64,000 bases of DNA, from contig PLNP01000055.1 of NCBI GenBank assembly GCA_003142815.1, positions 164,593-228,592 of the forward strand. Reading direction: 5' to 3'. Origin of the DNA: Rhodanobacteraceae bacterium. Lineage in GTDB: Bacteria; Pseudomonadota; Gammaproteobacteria; Xanthomonadales; Rhodanobacteraceae. The translations under genes were made by a program, and so were the position numbers. A model generated the notes under the pieces. It was not told where the DNA came from. It was given only the letters and a program-made list of their open reading frames with translations, and ran no database searches. Below are positions 8,096 through 16,904 of this stretch, piece after piece (position 1 is the stretch's first letter; each line of letters starts with the position of its first letter).

Positions 8096-9568
8096 TTACG
8101 AGCAAGCCGGGACAGCACCGTCAGTCGTGCACGAACGGCTCGCACGATGACGGAACAGACCACCGTAGTTCGCCAGCAGACCGGGCTGCGCATTGGCGTT
8201 GATGACGTTGTAGCCCTCATAGCCAGTGACCGGCAGGCCGTTCAGAACATCGCCATTATTCGCGGCCGGACGCATCGCGTGACCACCGTCGCCGGAAGCC
8301 ATGTCGAGGCGCATCCAGCCGCGATCGCCGTACGGCGGGATGTTCGACACGAGCGTCGAACCGAAAACGCCCGACGTGATGCCAGCGTTCGCGTCGGTCG
8401 ACGCGAGGAAGCTGATCACGTTGACTTCGTACGGCAGCGAGGACGGGTGACCGACGCCCGGCGGCGAGAAGTCTTCCGGCTGCGTGGTGTAGCCTTCTTC
8501 CTGATCGTACAGGTTGATGCCGACCTGGACATTCGACTGGCCCGCATTGCTGGCGCCGAAATTCTCGGCGAACGGCGGGATGACCGTGCCGCCGTTGTAG
8601 AACGTGTCGACGTAGAAGCGCTTGGTCGGGAACATGACAATCCAGTCGGTCGCTGCGCCGTCGCCGAGGACGGTAAAGTACTCGTTGTAGATCGCATCCG
8701 CAGCGAATACGGCGCTGACCGCGTCGATGCCGTCGGCGTAGTCGAGCGTCAGCAGCGCGCCATTGTTGAAGACATAGGCGATGGCGCCACCGACCGTGGA
8801 CGTGGCCGTGTTGGCCTGCTGCAGCGACGGGGTCAGGCCGCCGGAGCCGGACCACAGCGGAATGCTGGTGAATCCGTCGACCGCTTCGGCGTTGTAGCCG
8901 AAGAACGTGCCCACGCCGACATTGACGATCGTGCCGGCGCCGAACAGGCCACCGGTCGGAGCGACGAGGTACGGCTGCGGCGCGTTGCCGCTGATCGCGG
9001 ATGCCGAGCACGGCGGGGTACCCGCGTTCGGAACGCCGGTCTGGATGTGCGTCGTCGCATCAGCGAGCGGGCTGCCCGGGATGATGTCGCCCATCGAGAT
9101 CAGCTCGAGATAGCCTTCACGCGTACGCGTGATGCTGGTCGGGCCGCCATCGGGCGGGAACACGCTGCCACCGGCATACGCGGCGGCGCGGAAATCCTGA
9201 CCGCCAACCGGGATCACCGGCCATGTGCAACTGTGATCCCTCGTGAAGACCGCCGCGCCACCCACGTCGGAACGCTGCGAAACGTAGGCTGTCCACACGT
9301 CATTCGGGGACAGGAACAGGTTGAAATCGAGCACTTCGCGGCTGTTGTAGCCTTCGAGGAAGCGCACCTTCACAGCCTTGCCGTTGACCGAATCGGTGTT
9401 GACCACGGAGAACAGCGTGTCCTGACTCTTGTTGACCGTGTAGTACGGATAGATAAGAACCTGGCCGAGACCGTCCGGATTAAGGTCAACGGCAGTCGCC
9501 AGGCCCGCGAAGCCAGCGACGCCGGCGATAGCGGCGACGACGGCAGTCGTCAAGTTGTTTCTTTTCAT
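8096..9568 (-). CDS. Exported surface-type protein of unknown function
   Basis: A 490-residue protein. The start at 9568 gives a signal peptide (MKRNN, hydrophobic core, cleavage near LATA before VDLNPDG) and has AGGAG 8 bases upstream; the longer open frame would bury this signal. The mature N-terminus, with GQVLIYPYYTVN, LFSVVNT and KVRFLEGYNSREVLDFN, is a pattern I associate with a proteobacterial exported family that has no established function. The protein is rich in Gly, Asn and Thr, has few charges, and ends with a disulfide-capable SCTTDGAVPACS tail. It shows no membrane anchor and no exosortase tail. It is flanked by a strong terminator and an AT-rich upstream region, so it is likely an independent, well-expressed gene. 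Confidence 0.7.
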   Translation of the reverse strand: MKRNNLTTAVVAAIAGVAGFAGLATAVDLNPDGLGQVLIYPYYTVNKSQDTLFSVVNTDSVNGKAVKVRFLEGYNSREVLDFNLFLSPNDVWTAYVSQRSDVGGAAVFTRDHSCTWPVIPVGGQDFRAAAYAGGSVFPPDGGPTSITRTREGYLELISMGDIIPGSPLADATTHIQTGVPNAGTPPCSASAISGNAPQPYLVAPTGGLFGAGTIVNVGVGTFFGYNAEAVDGFTSIPLWSGSGGLTPSLQQANTATSTVGGAIAYVFNNGALLTLDYADGIDAVSAVFAADAIYNEYFTVLGDGAATDWIVMFPTKRFYVDTFYNGGTVIPPFAENFGASNAGQSNVQVGINLYDQEEGYTTQPEDFSPPGVGHPSSLPYEVNVISFLASTDANAGITSGVFGSTLVSNIPPYGDRGWMRLDMASGDGGHAMRPAANNGDVLNGLPVTGYEGYNVINANAQPGLLANYGGLFRHRASRSCTTDGAVPACS

Positions 9569-9742
9569 CGCAACACTCCTAAATTTGAACACAGGGCTTT
9601 TTGCTTTACCGCCGACCTCGCTTCGATAACCAGCATGCCCGAATGGGCAGGGCAAGGCCAGACAACAGCGCTGCCATGTTAAGGCAAAGGAAACAGTCGC
9701 GCAATCCCTTTTACGCCAAGCTGTTTTCGGCAGCGAATTCAA

Positions 9743-10153
9743 TCACATCGGCAAGAAATACCAGCCGCCTTTGACGAGTATCCAAGTTTCGCTCTGGCTG
9801 CTCGTCGCCTCCATCGGTTTGCCGAGACCGGGCAACTTGATCGAGTACGTCACATCGACATGGACCTTGCAGCGATCCGCGTCACACTCCTTGCTGTTGA
9901 ACTTTACGCTCTTCCACTGAACCGGACGAGTGTTCATCGCGCTTGCGTAAGCGTCACGCGACTGCGTGGCGCGGACACCCGGCGTGAGGTAATCGTAGGC
10001 TTTTTCCGCCTGGTGCGCGATCAGGTAGTTCCAGCGCTCGACCGAGCGTCGATCGACGTTGTCCGGGTTGGCGTTGTCGGCACAGCCGGCGACAACGAGG
10101 AGTAGCGCGGCCAGCGCGAACGCGGCGGTCGACTTCAGCGGTTCAATGGTCAC
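9743..10153 (-). CDS. Small lipoprotein overlapping gspD
   Basis: A 136-residue predicted lipoprotein. From GTG 10153 the N-terminus has one positive stretch, a hydrophobic core and the lipobox VVAGC with Cys at residue 24. The start overlaps the gspD stop by 11 bp, so the two are translationally coupled, and I see no better start upstream. The mature domain (RSVERWNYLIAHQAEKAYDYLTPGVR, then a CDADRC pair and a WILVKGGWYFLP end) has the look of a small alpha-beta NTF2-like fold. Being last in the T2SS operon and lipidated, it could be a pilotin-type helper for the secretin. The sequence is not a recognisable GspS or AspS, so that is only a hypothesis. Confidence 0.7.
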   Translation of the reverse strand: MTIEPLKSTAAFALAALLLVVAGCADNANPDNVDRRSVERWNYLIAHQAEKAYDYLTPGVRATQSRDAYASAMNTRPVQWKSVKFNSKECDADRCKVHVDVTYSIKLPGLGKPMEATSSQSETWILVKGGWYFLPM

Positions 10154-12521
10154 GCGGCAGTTCCTCAGTCGGTTTCGCGGGGTCGGGAATCGGATAAGTT
10201 TGCACGGGCTGCGCCGGCGCCGGCAACGTTGGCGGATTGACTGTTTGACCTTGCGCACGCAGCGGGGCGAGAGATTCGAACTGGCGGCTGTAGTCCTCGG
10301 TCGCCTGGCGGCCCTCGTCCACGTTGCTGATCACCCGCGGCGTGATCAGCACGATGAGTTCGGTGCGATCCTTGTGTTTTACGGTGGTGCCAAAAAGATT
10401 GCGCAGGAACGGCACCTTGCTGATCAGCGGCAATCCGGTATTGCCGTCGGTACGATTGTCTTGAATCAAACCACCGAGCATCAGGGTCTCGCCGCTTTGT
10501 ACGGCGACCTGGGTCTCGATCCGGCGCTGGTTGATCGGCGGATTCCCGCTGGCGCTGGTGGTCGGGCCGGGGTTGCTGACTTCCTGCTGGATCTCGAGAT
10601 AGACCAGACCACCGGGATTGACGCGTGGCCTCACGTCGAGGGTGACGCCGGTATTGATATATTGCACTGAACCCGTGTTGCCACCGAACGTGTTGCTCGT
10701 GCCATTCGTTGCGTTGACGGATCCGACAGAACCGAGACCGTTGTAGAACGTCTGCACCACGGGAATCTGCGTGCCGACGTTGATCTGCGCTTCCTGATTG
10801 TTCATGACCAGCAGGGATGGCGCGGCCAGCGACTTGGCTTGCCCGGACGTTTCGAGCGCATTGATCGCAACCTCGAAATTCTTGCTCAGGAACGAATAGA
10901 ACAAGCCACCCTTGCCCAAGGCCGGCGATACATCGCCAGTCGCGCCCAGAGCCAGCCGATGCCGACTCCAGCGATTTCCGGAAAAGCCGATCGGATATTG
11001 ACCGTTAGCCTGCGCCGAGCCGGTCGCCGTGCCCATCAATCCGTTGAGGTACCATTGCACGCCGAAATTAAGATCGCCGGTCAGGCTGACTTCGAGAACG
11101 CGCGCCTCGATCTGCACCTGCAGCGGCACAACGTCGAGTTTCTTGATCGCCGATTCGATGCGATCCCATTCGACCGGCATCGCCTGGATCATCAGCTGGT
11201 TGTTTTCCTCGATCGCCGAGATGCGGATGTCGGATTCCTTGTGCGCGCCGGCCGCGCCCGCCGCTGGCGGCGTCGCCGTCGGCGCGGATCTTTCCTGCGT
11301 CGATTGCGGGCGCAACGAGTTCTGATAACTCATGCCGCCCATGCCACCCGCTCCACCGGCGCCGCCCATACCACCGCCACCGCCGAGCGTGGTCGGTCGC
11401 AAGCCTGGCGCGACGCTACCCGAGGTGCTGCTGCGATGCGACGTGCCGCTGGTACCGAGGAAAATCTGGCTGAGATAGTCGGCTATGTCGACCGCTTTGA
11501 GATTCTTCACGTTGTAGACGTACAACTGCGTCGCATTCTCCGCGCCACCGCGATCGAGGCGGTACAACCATTCCTCGGCCTCCTTCAGGTATTCCTTCTG
11601 CGGCGTGATCACGACGATCGCGTTGGTCTGCTCGATCGGCATGAAACGGAACATGCCGGCGAGCGGCGATTCGCCCTCGGTGCCGAAGATCTTGAGCAGA
11701 TCCGGCAGCAGCTTGGTGACCTCCACATGCTGCATCGTGTACACACCGATCGACATGCCTTTGAGCCAGTCGACGTCGAAGGTGTCGATCGTGCGCTGGT
11801 AGTTGTCGAGTTCGGACGGGTTGCCGGCGAGCACGATCAGGCTGCGATTCGGGTCGATGCTGACGAACGCATCCGCTTTCGCATACGGCTTCAGCAGTTT
11901 CACCATTTCGCTTGCCGACACATAGCGCAGCGGATAGATGCGTAGCGCGTAGCCGGGCTGCTGGCTTGCGCCGACGCGCGGGGTCAGCTTGCCGGCAATC
12001 GCATCCTTGGCTTGCAGTACGGTGTAGCGGCCGCCTTCACGCACCAGCGCATTGCCGGTCCACGACAGCAGCATCTCCAGCACGGGCATCGCGTCTTCGC
12101 GGCGAATCGGACGCGCCGTCGAATAGGTGACATTGCCGCCGACGCTCGGCGCGATCGTGTAGTTTTCCTGCAGCATGTCGCCAAGGATCGCCTTGACCAC
12201 CGCCTGGATCGGCTGGTTCTCGAAATTGAACGTGACCTGGCCTTCGCCGCTGCTGTTTTTCGCGACAGGCTGCACTGTGAAGAACTTGCCGGTGCCGACT
12301 TCGATCTCGGGTTTCGGCGGCGGTCGGTTTACGTTCTTGTCGGGCGAAAGCGATATGCCGCTCGTATCGCTCGGTATAGTTGCCGGCGCGGGTTTGAGAA
12401 TCGTATCCGGGGTCAGGATGTCGGGATTCGCGGGTTGTTTCCTGGCCGCGGGCGTAGTCGCGCAACCGGTCAGCAGCGCGATGCCGCAAACCATCAGCAG
12501 GGTGATCAATCTGGATCGCAC
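10143..12521 (-). CDS. gspD: Type II secretion system secretin GspD (XpsD)
   Basis: A 792-residue outer-membrane secretin, the exit pore of the T2SS. GTG at 12521 is preferred because GGAG sits 8 bases upstream; GTG at 12530 is the alternative. The product begins with a lipoprotein signal (LLTGC, Cys 20), as in Xanthomonas XpsD. An N0/N1-type segment (VTFNFENQPIQAVVKAILGDML) and further N domains (ALRIYPLRYVSASEMVKLL; QLYVYNVKNLKAVDIADYL) follow. A glycine/methionine-rich linker near 430 lies within the last N domain. The C-terminal secretin core has VPFLRNLFG and TELIVLITPRVI. The gene follows gspN by 13 bp. Confidence 0.95.
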   Translation of the reverse strand: MRSRLITLLMVCGIALLTGCATTPAARKQPANPDILTPDTILKPAPATIPSDTSGISLSPDKNVNRPPPKPEIEVGTGKFFTVQPVAKNSSGEGQVTFNFENQPIQAVVKAILGDMLQENYTIAPSVGGNVTYSTARPIRREDAMPVLEMLLSWTGNALVREGGRYTVLQAKDAIAGKLTPRVGASQQPGYALRIYPLRYVSASEMVKLLKPYAKADAFVSIDPNRSLIVLAGNPSELDNYQRTIDTFDVDWLKGMSIGVYTMQHVEVTKLLPDLLKIFGTEGESPLAGMFRFMPIEQTNAIVVITPQKEYLKEAEEWLYRLDRGGAENATQLYVYNVKNLKAVDIADYLSQIFLGTSGTSHRSSTSGSVAPGLRPTTLGGGGGMGGAGGAGGMGGMSYQNSLRPQSTQERSAPTATPPAAGAAGAHKESDIRISAIEENNQLMIQAMPVEWDRIESAIKKLDVVPLQVQIEARVLEVSLTGDLNFGVQWYLNGLMGTATGSAQANGQYPIGFSGNRWSRHRLALGATGDVSPALGKGGLFYSFLSKNFEVAINALETSGQAKSLAAPSLLVMNNQEAQINVGTQIPVVQTFYNGLGSVGSVNATNGTSNTFGGNTGSVQYINTGVTLDVRPRVNPGGLVYLEIQQEVSNPGPTTSASGNPPINQRRIETQVAVQSGETLMLGGLIQDNRTDGNTGLPLISKVPFLRNLFGTTVKHKDRTELIVLITPRVISNVDEGRQATEDYSRQFESLAPLRAQGQTVNPPTLPAPAQPVQTYPIPDPAKPTEELPRDH

Positions 12522-12534
12522 GTGGCTCACTCCA

Positions 12535-13254
12535 TCACTTGTTTGGTTGCGCGGGTTTTCCGCCCGTGCGCAGACGTTCGGCATCTTCGCGCATTTGCTT
12601 GCGCCGTTCCTCGATGCGGCGGGCGAGATCGGCGTTGGTATTGGCGCTTTTCGCATCCGCGCCTGCGTTCGGGCTGCCTTTCACCGGGGGCTGGTTGTTC
12701 GGACGCAGCGGCTGGATTGGCGGTCGGCCGGAAGCGGGCGCGGCTGCAGCCGCCGTCTCCAGTTCCACTGCGGTGGTTTCGTTCGCGGCGTTCTTGAAGA
12801 CGACGCCACGCGGTTTGACCTCGACCAGCGTCCAGCTCGCCTGATCGCCTTCCAACGGCATTCCGACCTTCAACGCGATCGCTTGGTTCCGCGTCTTGTC
12901 CTGCAGCATCGCGATGCGCACATGGTTTTTCTCGTCGAGGATCACGCCGGTCAGGGCGATATTCAACGGAGACGGCGCCGCCGCCGTGCCATCGGCAGCA
13001 TCGAGCGGGGTTGGTTTGCGATCCTCGTTGAACAGGGGGTGCGCGTCGATGTCCGCGAATGCGCTCGCCGGTGGCAGTTTCAACGGTTTGCTGTCGATCG
13101 TGCCGAGCGGCGCATGCACGGCGTCGCCTTCGCTCTCTGCCGCCCAGCGATAGCCGCGACCAAGGCCTGCATACTGCGCGATGACGAGCAGCAGCAGTGC
13201 GCCGCCTACGCCGACGAGCGCCTTCGTTGTGAGTCGCGCCGCACGGACGTTCAT
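12535..13254 (-). CDS. xpsN: T2SS inner-membrane protein GspN/XpsN (GspC-like HR domain)
   Basis: A 239-residue bitopic protein with one N-terminal membrane helix (ALVGVGGALLLLVIAQYAGL). A periplasmic homology-region-like domain spans about 90-155 (LTGVILDEKNHVRIAML, then VGMPLEGDQASWTLVEVKPRGVVF). The tail is proline/alanine-rich and ends in a charged helix. In Xanthomonas XpsN takes the place of GspC, linking the inner-membrane platform to the secretin; the operon here has no separate gspC. The start codon ATG at 13254 overlaps the gspM stop as ATGA. Confidence 0.85.
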   Translation of the reverse strand: MNVRAARLTTKALVGVGGALLLLVIAQYAGLGRGYRWAAESEGDAVHAPLGTIDSKPLKLPPASAFADIDAHPLFNEDRKPTPLDAADGTAAAPSPLNIALTGVILDEKNHVRIAMLQDKTRNQAIALKVGMPLEGDQASWTLVEVKPRGVVFKNAANETTAVELETAAAAAPASGRPPIQPLRPNNQPPVKGSPNAGADAKSANTNADLARRIEERRKQMREDAERLRTGGKPAQPNK

Positions 13255-13859
13255 TTCACCTTGCCCGGCTGACGCAGATAGCCCGACACGTTGAAGCGCA
13301 CGTCGAGCGGAACCGGCGCGACCTTCGCGCCAGGCGGTGTGTAGCTCTGCTGGCGGTAGATCATCACCTGGTCGATGAACAGATAGGGCTTGCCGTTTTC
13401 GAGATCATAGAGCACCGCGGCCAGCGGTTCGAGATCGCAACGCAGGCGCGCCTGCACGGTCACCCGTTTGTAGAGTTCCTCTTCGCCGCCGTTGAAGCTC
13501 CCTATACTCACGGTCTGGCAGCGCTTTTCGTCTTTGGCGTGATCGCTCATCGCCTGTTTGATGCGCTGGATCAGCGCCGCCGAAGCCGCGTTGGCGTCCG
13601 TTTCGGACAGGAACGCCTGATTGCCCTGTTCGTAGGCCTTGACCTCGGCCAGGCGCTTCTCGATCGCGGGCTTCTCCGCGGTGATCTGGCGAAAACGCAT
13701 TTGCTGCTCGCGCAGGTCCCGCATGCCGGCGCGGAATTGCATCTGCGGCGCGACGAACCACCAGTGCACGCCGATCAGGTAGATCAGCATGAGCACGATC
13801 AGGATCAGCACAACCGCGAGGAAACGGCCGTCCTTGGGCTGGAACCTACTTGCCGCCAT
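13251..13859 (-). CDS. gspM: T2SS platform protein GspM
   Basis: A 202-residue inner-membrane protein with one N-terminal transmembrane helix (FLAVVLILIVLMLIYLIGVHWWFV) followed by a long helical linker (RDLREQQMRFRQITAEKPAIEKRLAEVK) and a small periplasmic ferredoxin-like domain. It pairs with GspL in the assembly platform. The ATG at 13859 overlaps the gspL end by 14 bp. The much longer frame upstream encodes only an arginine/proline-rich shadow of gspL. The C-terminus overlaps gspN by 4 bp. Confidence 0.88.
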   Translation of the reverse strand: MAASRFQPKDGRFLAVVLILIVLMLIYLIGVHWWFVAPQMQFRAGMRDLREQQMRFRQITAEKPAIEKRLAEVKAYEQGNQAFLSETDANAASAALIQRIKQAMSDHAKDEKRCQTVSIGSFNGGEEELYKRVTVQARLRCDLEPLAAVLYDLENGKPYLFIDQVMIYRQQSYTPPGAKVAPVPLDVRFNVSGYLRQPGKVK

Positions 13860-15117
13860 GGCTGGCTCCGGCTTTCGTTTTCGGCGCCTTGGGCGCGGGC
13901 GCGACCGGCGCTGCTGCCGGTTTCGACGGCGCTGGAGTGCCCGCGTTCGGGGCTGCCACCGGAGCGGCCGGAGCGGCGGCCTTGGCATCCTCGAACGGTG
14001 CGCATTCCTTGAGATCGGCATTGATCTGGAAACGCTCCTTGCCGGTGCGCGGATCAGGTTGCACCTGGCCCTGGAAACCGGGGTTGCCGAGACACGGCGA
14101 CGCGCCGAGCAGCGCGATCAGCTTGGCCGCTTCCTGCGCCTGGCCCTGCAACTGCACTTGCTTGTTCTCGATCTGCAAGCGTTCCAGATAGGTGTCCTGT
14201 GGCAGGCGCCGGCTGATGTCGTTGATCAGTGCCACGGTCAGCGGACCCTTGCGCTTGCGGTCGGCCAGGAAGTTCGCGCCGCCGATCGAATCGGCGAGCG
14301 TTTTCTTGAGCGCCGCGACCTGTTTCGCCTCGGTATTGGCTTGGGCGACTTCCGCACGCATCGATTCGACGGCGGCGGCGCGATTGGTCAGCGACTCGTT
14401 CATGTTGATCACGAGCAGGACCAGCGCGGCGCCGGCCAAGCCCAGATTCAGCGGCGTGCGCAGATTGCGTCGGCGCGCGCGGCGCTCGGGCGGCAGCAGA
14501 TTGGTGCGGCGACGACCGGCACCGGGCACGCTGCGCCAGCTGTCAACGCCATCGAGATCGGCTGCGCCGGAGGGCAGTGCGCCCAGTTCCTGATCGAGCC
14601 GGCCACGCGGAATCAGCACCAGTTCTACTTGCACGTTGCGGCCACTGGCATCGTGACCGAGCACGCGGCTGTCGAAATAGACCTGGTCAGCCTTGAACGG
14701 GGTCTGCCGGTCCATCTCGAACGACAGCACCTGGCGCAGATTGTCCTCCGCGGCGGACGGCAGGTTGAGCGCGCGGGTCAGCACGCGGTCGGCCGGAATG
14801 CAGAACACCGTGCGCACCGCCGGATCGCCGATCGTGCTGCGCAGGTGCTGGAATTCGGCGCTCTGCGCGTCGCTCGGCAGGTCGCGCCGGATCCTGGCGT
14901 ATTCGCTCATCGCATCGCCGCGTTCGCGCCAGACCACGATCTCCTCGGCGCGCAGGTCCAGCAGCAGCGATTCGGAGCGTTCGGACAAGAGGCTCCGCCA
15001 GCGTGCCGGCAGACAGGCCAAAAGCTGGTCGCGCCACCATGCAAGAAAGCCTGGCAGCGGGGTCTTGGCAAGACGCGTCCGCAGACGCGCAAGTTGTCTG
15101 TCGAGAGTTGGGTTCAC
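13846..15117 (-). CDS. gspL: T2SS platform protein GspL
   Basis: A 423-residue protein with a cytoplasmic actin-like domain (about 1-215) that docks the ATPase GspE, a single membrane helix (LGLAGAALVLLVINM near 230), and a periplasmic PilN-like domain (SIGGANFLADRKRKGPLTVALINDISRRLP). It ends in an unusually long Ala/Pro/Lys tail of about 60 residues rich in APAPKAP, not typical of the family core and probably disordered. The start codon is GTG at 15117, 3 bp after gspK. Confidence 0.92.
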   Translation of the reverse strand: MNPTLDRQLARLRTRLAKTPLPGFLAWWRDQLLACLPARWRSLLSERSESLLLDLRAEEIVVWRERGDAMSEYARIRRDLPSDAQSAEFQHLRSTIGDPAVRTVFCIPADRVLTRALNLPSAAEDNLRQVLSFEMDRQTPFKADQVYFDSRVLGHDASGRNVQVELVLIPRGRLDQELGALPSGAADLDGVDSWRSVPGAGRRRTNLLPPERRARRRNLRTPLNLGLAGAALVLLVINMNESLTNRAAAVESMRAEVAQANTEAKQVAALKKTLADSIGGANFLADRKRKGPLTVALINDISRRLPQDTYLERLQIENKQVQLQGQAQEAAKLIALLGASPCLGNPGFQGQVQPDPRTGKERFQINADLKECAPFEDAKAAAPAAPVAAPNAGTPAPSKPAAAPVAPAPKAPKTKAGASHGGK

Positions 15118-15120
15118 GGA

Positions 15121-16077
15121 TTAAGAGGTTTCCCCATCGCGCCAGCGCAGAATCACGAAGGGCCGGCCGCCCGCACTGATTCCGCCCATGCGAATGGTCG
15201 CATCCAAGGTCGCGCTCGCGCCATTGGGCAGCTTCGCACGCGACTTCACACTATACGTGAGCCCTCCGCCACCCGCCATGAGCGGGGTTGTACCGTCGCA
15301 CTGGGTCAAGCCCGCGGTCGCCAAGTCGCCCGGCGCCAACGCTTGGCGCTGCTCGATCAGTTGCATCGCCTGTTCCTTCGTGCACCCCATCGCCTCGAGC
15401 GCCTCTGGCGTCGCAAAAGCCGCGCTCGGCTTGGCGGTTCCGGAATAAATCGTCAGCGCCGGCTCCAGTTTCTCGTACAGCGCATAGTTCATGCCGAGTA
15501 CCTGTTGCAACTCCGAGATGGTATTGAACGGCGCGTTCGCCGGCCCGTAGGAAAGGGCGGCGCCTTTGTAGTCGGCAATCTCGGCGCCATTGGGGCGTTT
15601 GTCGTCGTCCGGATCGCGCCAGTCGAGGATCGCGTCGGACAATGCCTGCGCCTGGTCCAGCGCTACGCCGCGCGCGACGAACATGCCGGTCAACAGATCA
15701 CCGTTGGCGGCATTGATGTCGATCTTGCCGGAGTCGTCGGTGATGCGCACTTCGATCTCGGCGTCGCCGTAGCCGAAATCGTATGGGCGCCCGTCCGCGA
15801 CCCAACGCTGGAGCGGGTCGGCCTTGCGCAGGCCGAACACCGCGAGATTGAGCCCGGCTTCTGCGGCGTAACGCGCCTGGGTGGTGTCGAACAAATGCCG
15901 CGACTGCAGGTTCTCGGTGCGCGCGACCAGCGCGAAGCTGCCGAGCATGATCGACAGCATCGCGATGACCCAGAGCACGAGCACGAAGGCGACTCCGCAC
16001 GCGCGGGTGCGCGGATGCGCCAGCACGCGCTGGCGACAGCGTCGCAGGTGCATACGCGCGCTTGCCGGCGTCGTCAT
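15121..16077 (-). CDS. gspK: T2SS minor pseudopilin GspK
   Basis: A 318-residue minor pseudopilin that caps the pseudopilus tip with GspI and GspJ. The leader ends at CGVAFVLVLWVIAMLSIMLGSFAL. There is a glycine at -1 and, unusually, V rather than F at +1; the residue at +5 is not the usual Glu, a known GspK peculiarity. A large inserted helical domain (about 100-220: ILDWRDPDDDKRPNGAE, YAPANAPF-like) carries acidic calcium-ligand candidates. ATG 16077 overlaps the gspJ stop as ATGA. Confidence 0.92.
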   Translation of the reverse strand: MTTPASARMHLRRCRQRVLAHPRTRACGVAFVLVLWVIAMLSIMLGSFALVARTENLQSRHLFDTTQARYAAEAGLNLAVFGLRKADPLQRWVADGRPYDFGYGDAEIEVRITDDSGKIDINAANGDLLTGMFVARGVALDQAQALSDAILDWRDPDDDKRPNGAEIADYKGAALSYGPANAPFNTISELQQVLGMNYALYEKLEPALTIYSGTAKPSAAFATPEALEAMGCTKEQAMQLIEQRQALAPGDLATAGLTQCDGTTPLMAGGGGLTYSVKSRAKLPNGASATLDATIRMGGISAGGRPFVILRWRDGETS

Positions 16078-16904
16078 CGCTTGCCGCCCTGGATCGCGCG
16101 CGCGCCGTTCTGCATCGCACCGCCAAGCATCGACTGACCCGGTGGCGCCATGCGCCGCATCGCACCGACATCGAGCAGCAACGGTATCTCCATGGTCGGA
16201 AATTCAACACGCGCTTCCGGGAGCATGCTCACCTCGATCCGCACCATCACTGGGGTGACCCCAGGATCGTCCCATTGGTCCGACCAATCGGTCAGCTGGC
16301 CGTTCTCGTCGAGGGTGCGGTATTCAAAACGGCCATCCTGGATCTGGTCGAGCAGGATCGAAGGTTGCGTATCGGTTTCCTTCTTGTCGAGATCGAAGCC
16401 GTTGAGCATCGCGTCGGTGAACAGCAACTGTTTGCCGCCGCGGCGGTTGCCCGCGAACGCAAGCGTCTGCACATACGGACCGCCTTTGGACAGATAGCCC
16501 GGCATCGGCGCGACGAAGCGCATTAAATCGCCCTTCCCCTCGAACACGAAATTCGTGTTCGTGCTCTGGTCGCGTCCGAATGCAAGCGGCATGATCCGGC
16601 TGACCTGGCGGCGCATGAACTCCTCGGCAACGCGCAGGCGATTGGTGCGGTCGATCGCCGCTTCGCCCGAATGCATCGAGCGCACCGCGGTGCGGATCGC
16701 GCCATAGGTGCCGGCCAGCAGCAGCGCGAGCAGCATGGTCGCGAGCATGACTTCGAGCAGGGTGAAACCGGCTGAGAAGCGGGGAATCGGGATTCGGGAT
16801 TCGGGAATCGTCAACGCAGACGCAGACACGCCACGGCTCGCGCGTGCTGGTCGCTGCTCGCTCCCAAATCCCGAATCCCCAATCCCGAATCCCGGCTTCA
16901 TCAT
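16074..16904 (-). CDS. gspJ: T2SS minor pseudopilin GspJ with lengthened leader
   Basis: A 276-residue pseudopilin. The prepilin motif SAG/FTLLEVMLATMLLALLLAG is clear, with Gly -1, Phe +1 and Glu +5. The coupled start at 16904 shares one base with the gspI stop (TGATG; a GTG one codon earlier is equally possible). The cleavage site lies about 46 residues downstream. The intervening sequence is encoded by a heptanucleotide inverted-repeat element read in frame (GFGIGDSGFGS on one arm, ESRIPIP on the other). Either the leader really is that long, or translation begins at an internal GTG or TTG within the insert. The rest matches the GspJ globular domain. Confidence 0.88.
   Translation of the reverse strand: MMKPGFGIGDSGFGSEQRPARASRGVSASALTIPESRIPIPRFSAGFTLLEVMLATMLLALLLAGTYGAIRTAVRSMHSGEAAIDRTNRLRVAEEFMRRQVSRIMPLAFGRDQSTNTNFVFEGKGDLMRFVAPMPGYLSKGGPYVQTLAFAGNRRGGKQLLFTDAMLNGFDLDKKETDTQPSILLDQIQDGRFEYRTLDENGQLTDWSDQWDDPGVTPVMVRIEVSMLPEARVEFPTMEIPLLLDVGAMRRMAPPGQSMLGGAMQNGARAIQGGKR
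16782..16895. repeat. Heptanucleotide inverted-repeat element inside gspJ start region
   Basis: Four tandem heptamers of GGGATTC or GGGAATC lie at 16782-16809. Four complementary units (GAATCCC-like) lie at 16863-16895, with a spacer of about 54 bp. The arms can pair into a long hairpin. The whole element is within the gspJ frame, between its coupled start and the prepilin leader. Confidence 0.85.

Noticed and set aside
9601-9660. Terminator after the gspD-lipoprotein unit
   Set aside because: A short tgccc/gggca stem exists but has a weak loop and no T-tract in the right direction.
13789-16137. 782-codon plus-strand open frame
   Set aside because: Runs antisense to gspM, gspL and gspK, which carry clear family motifs and tight overlaps.
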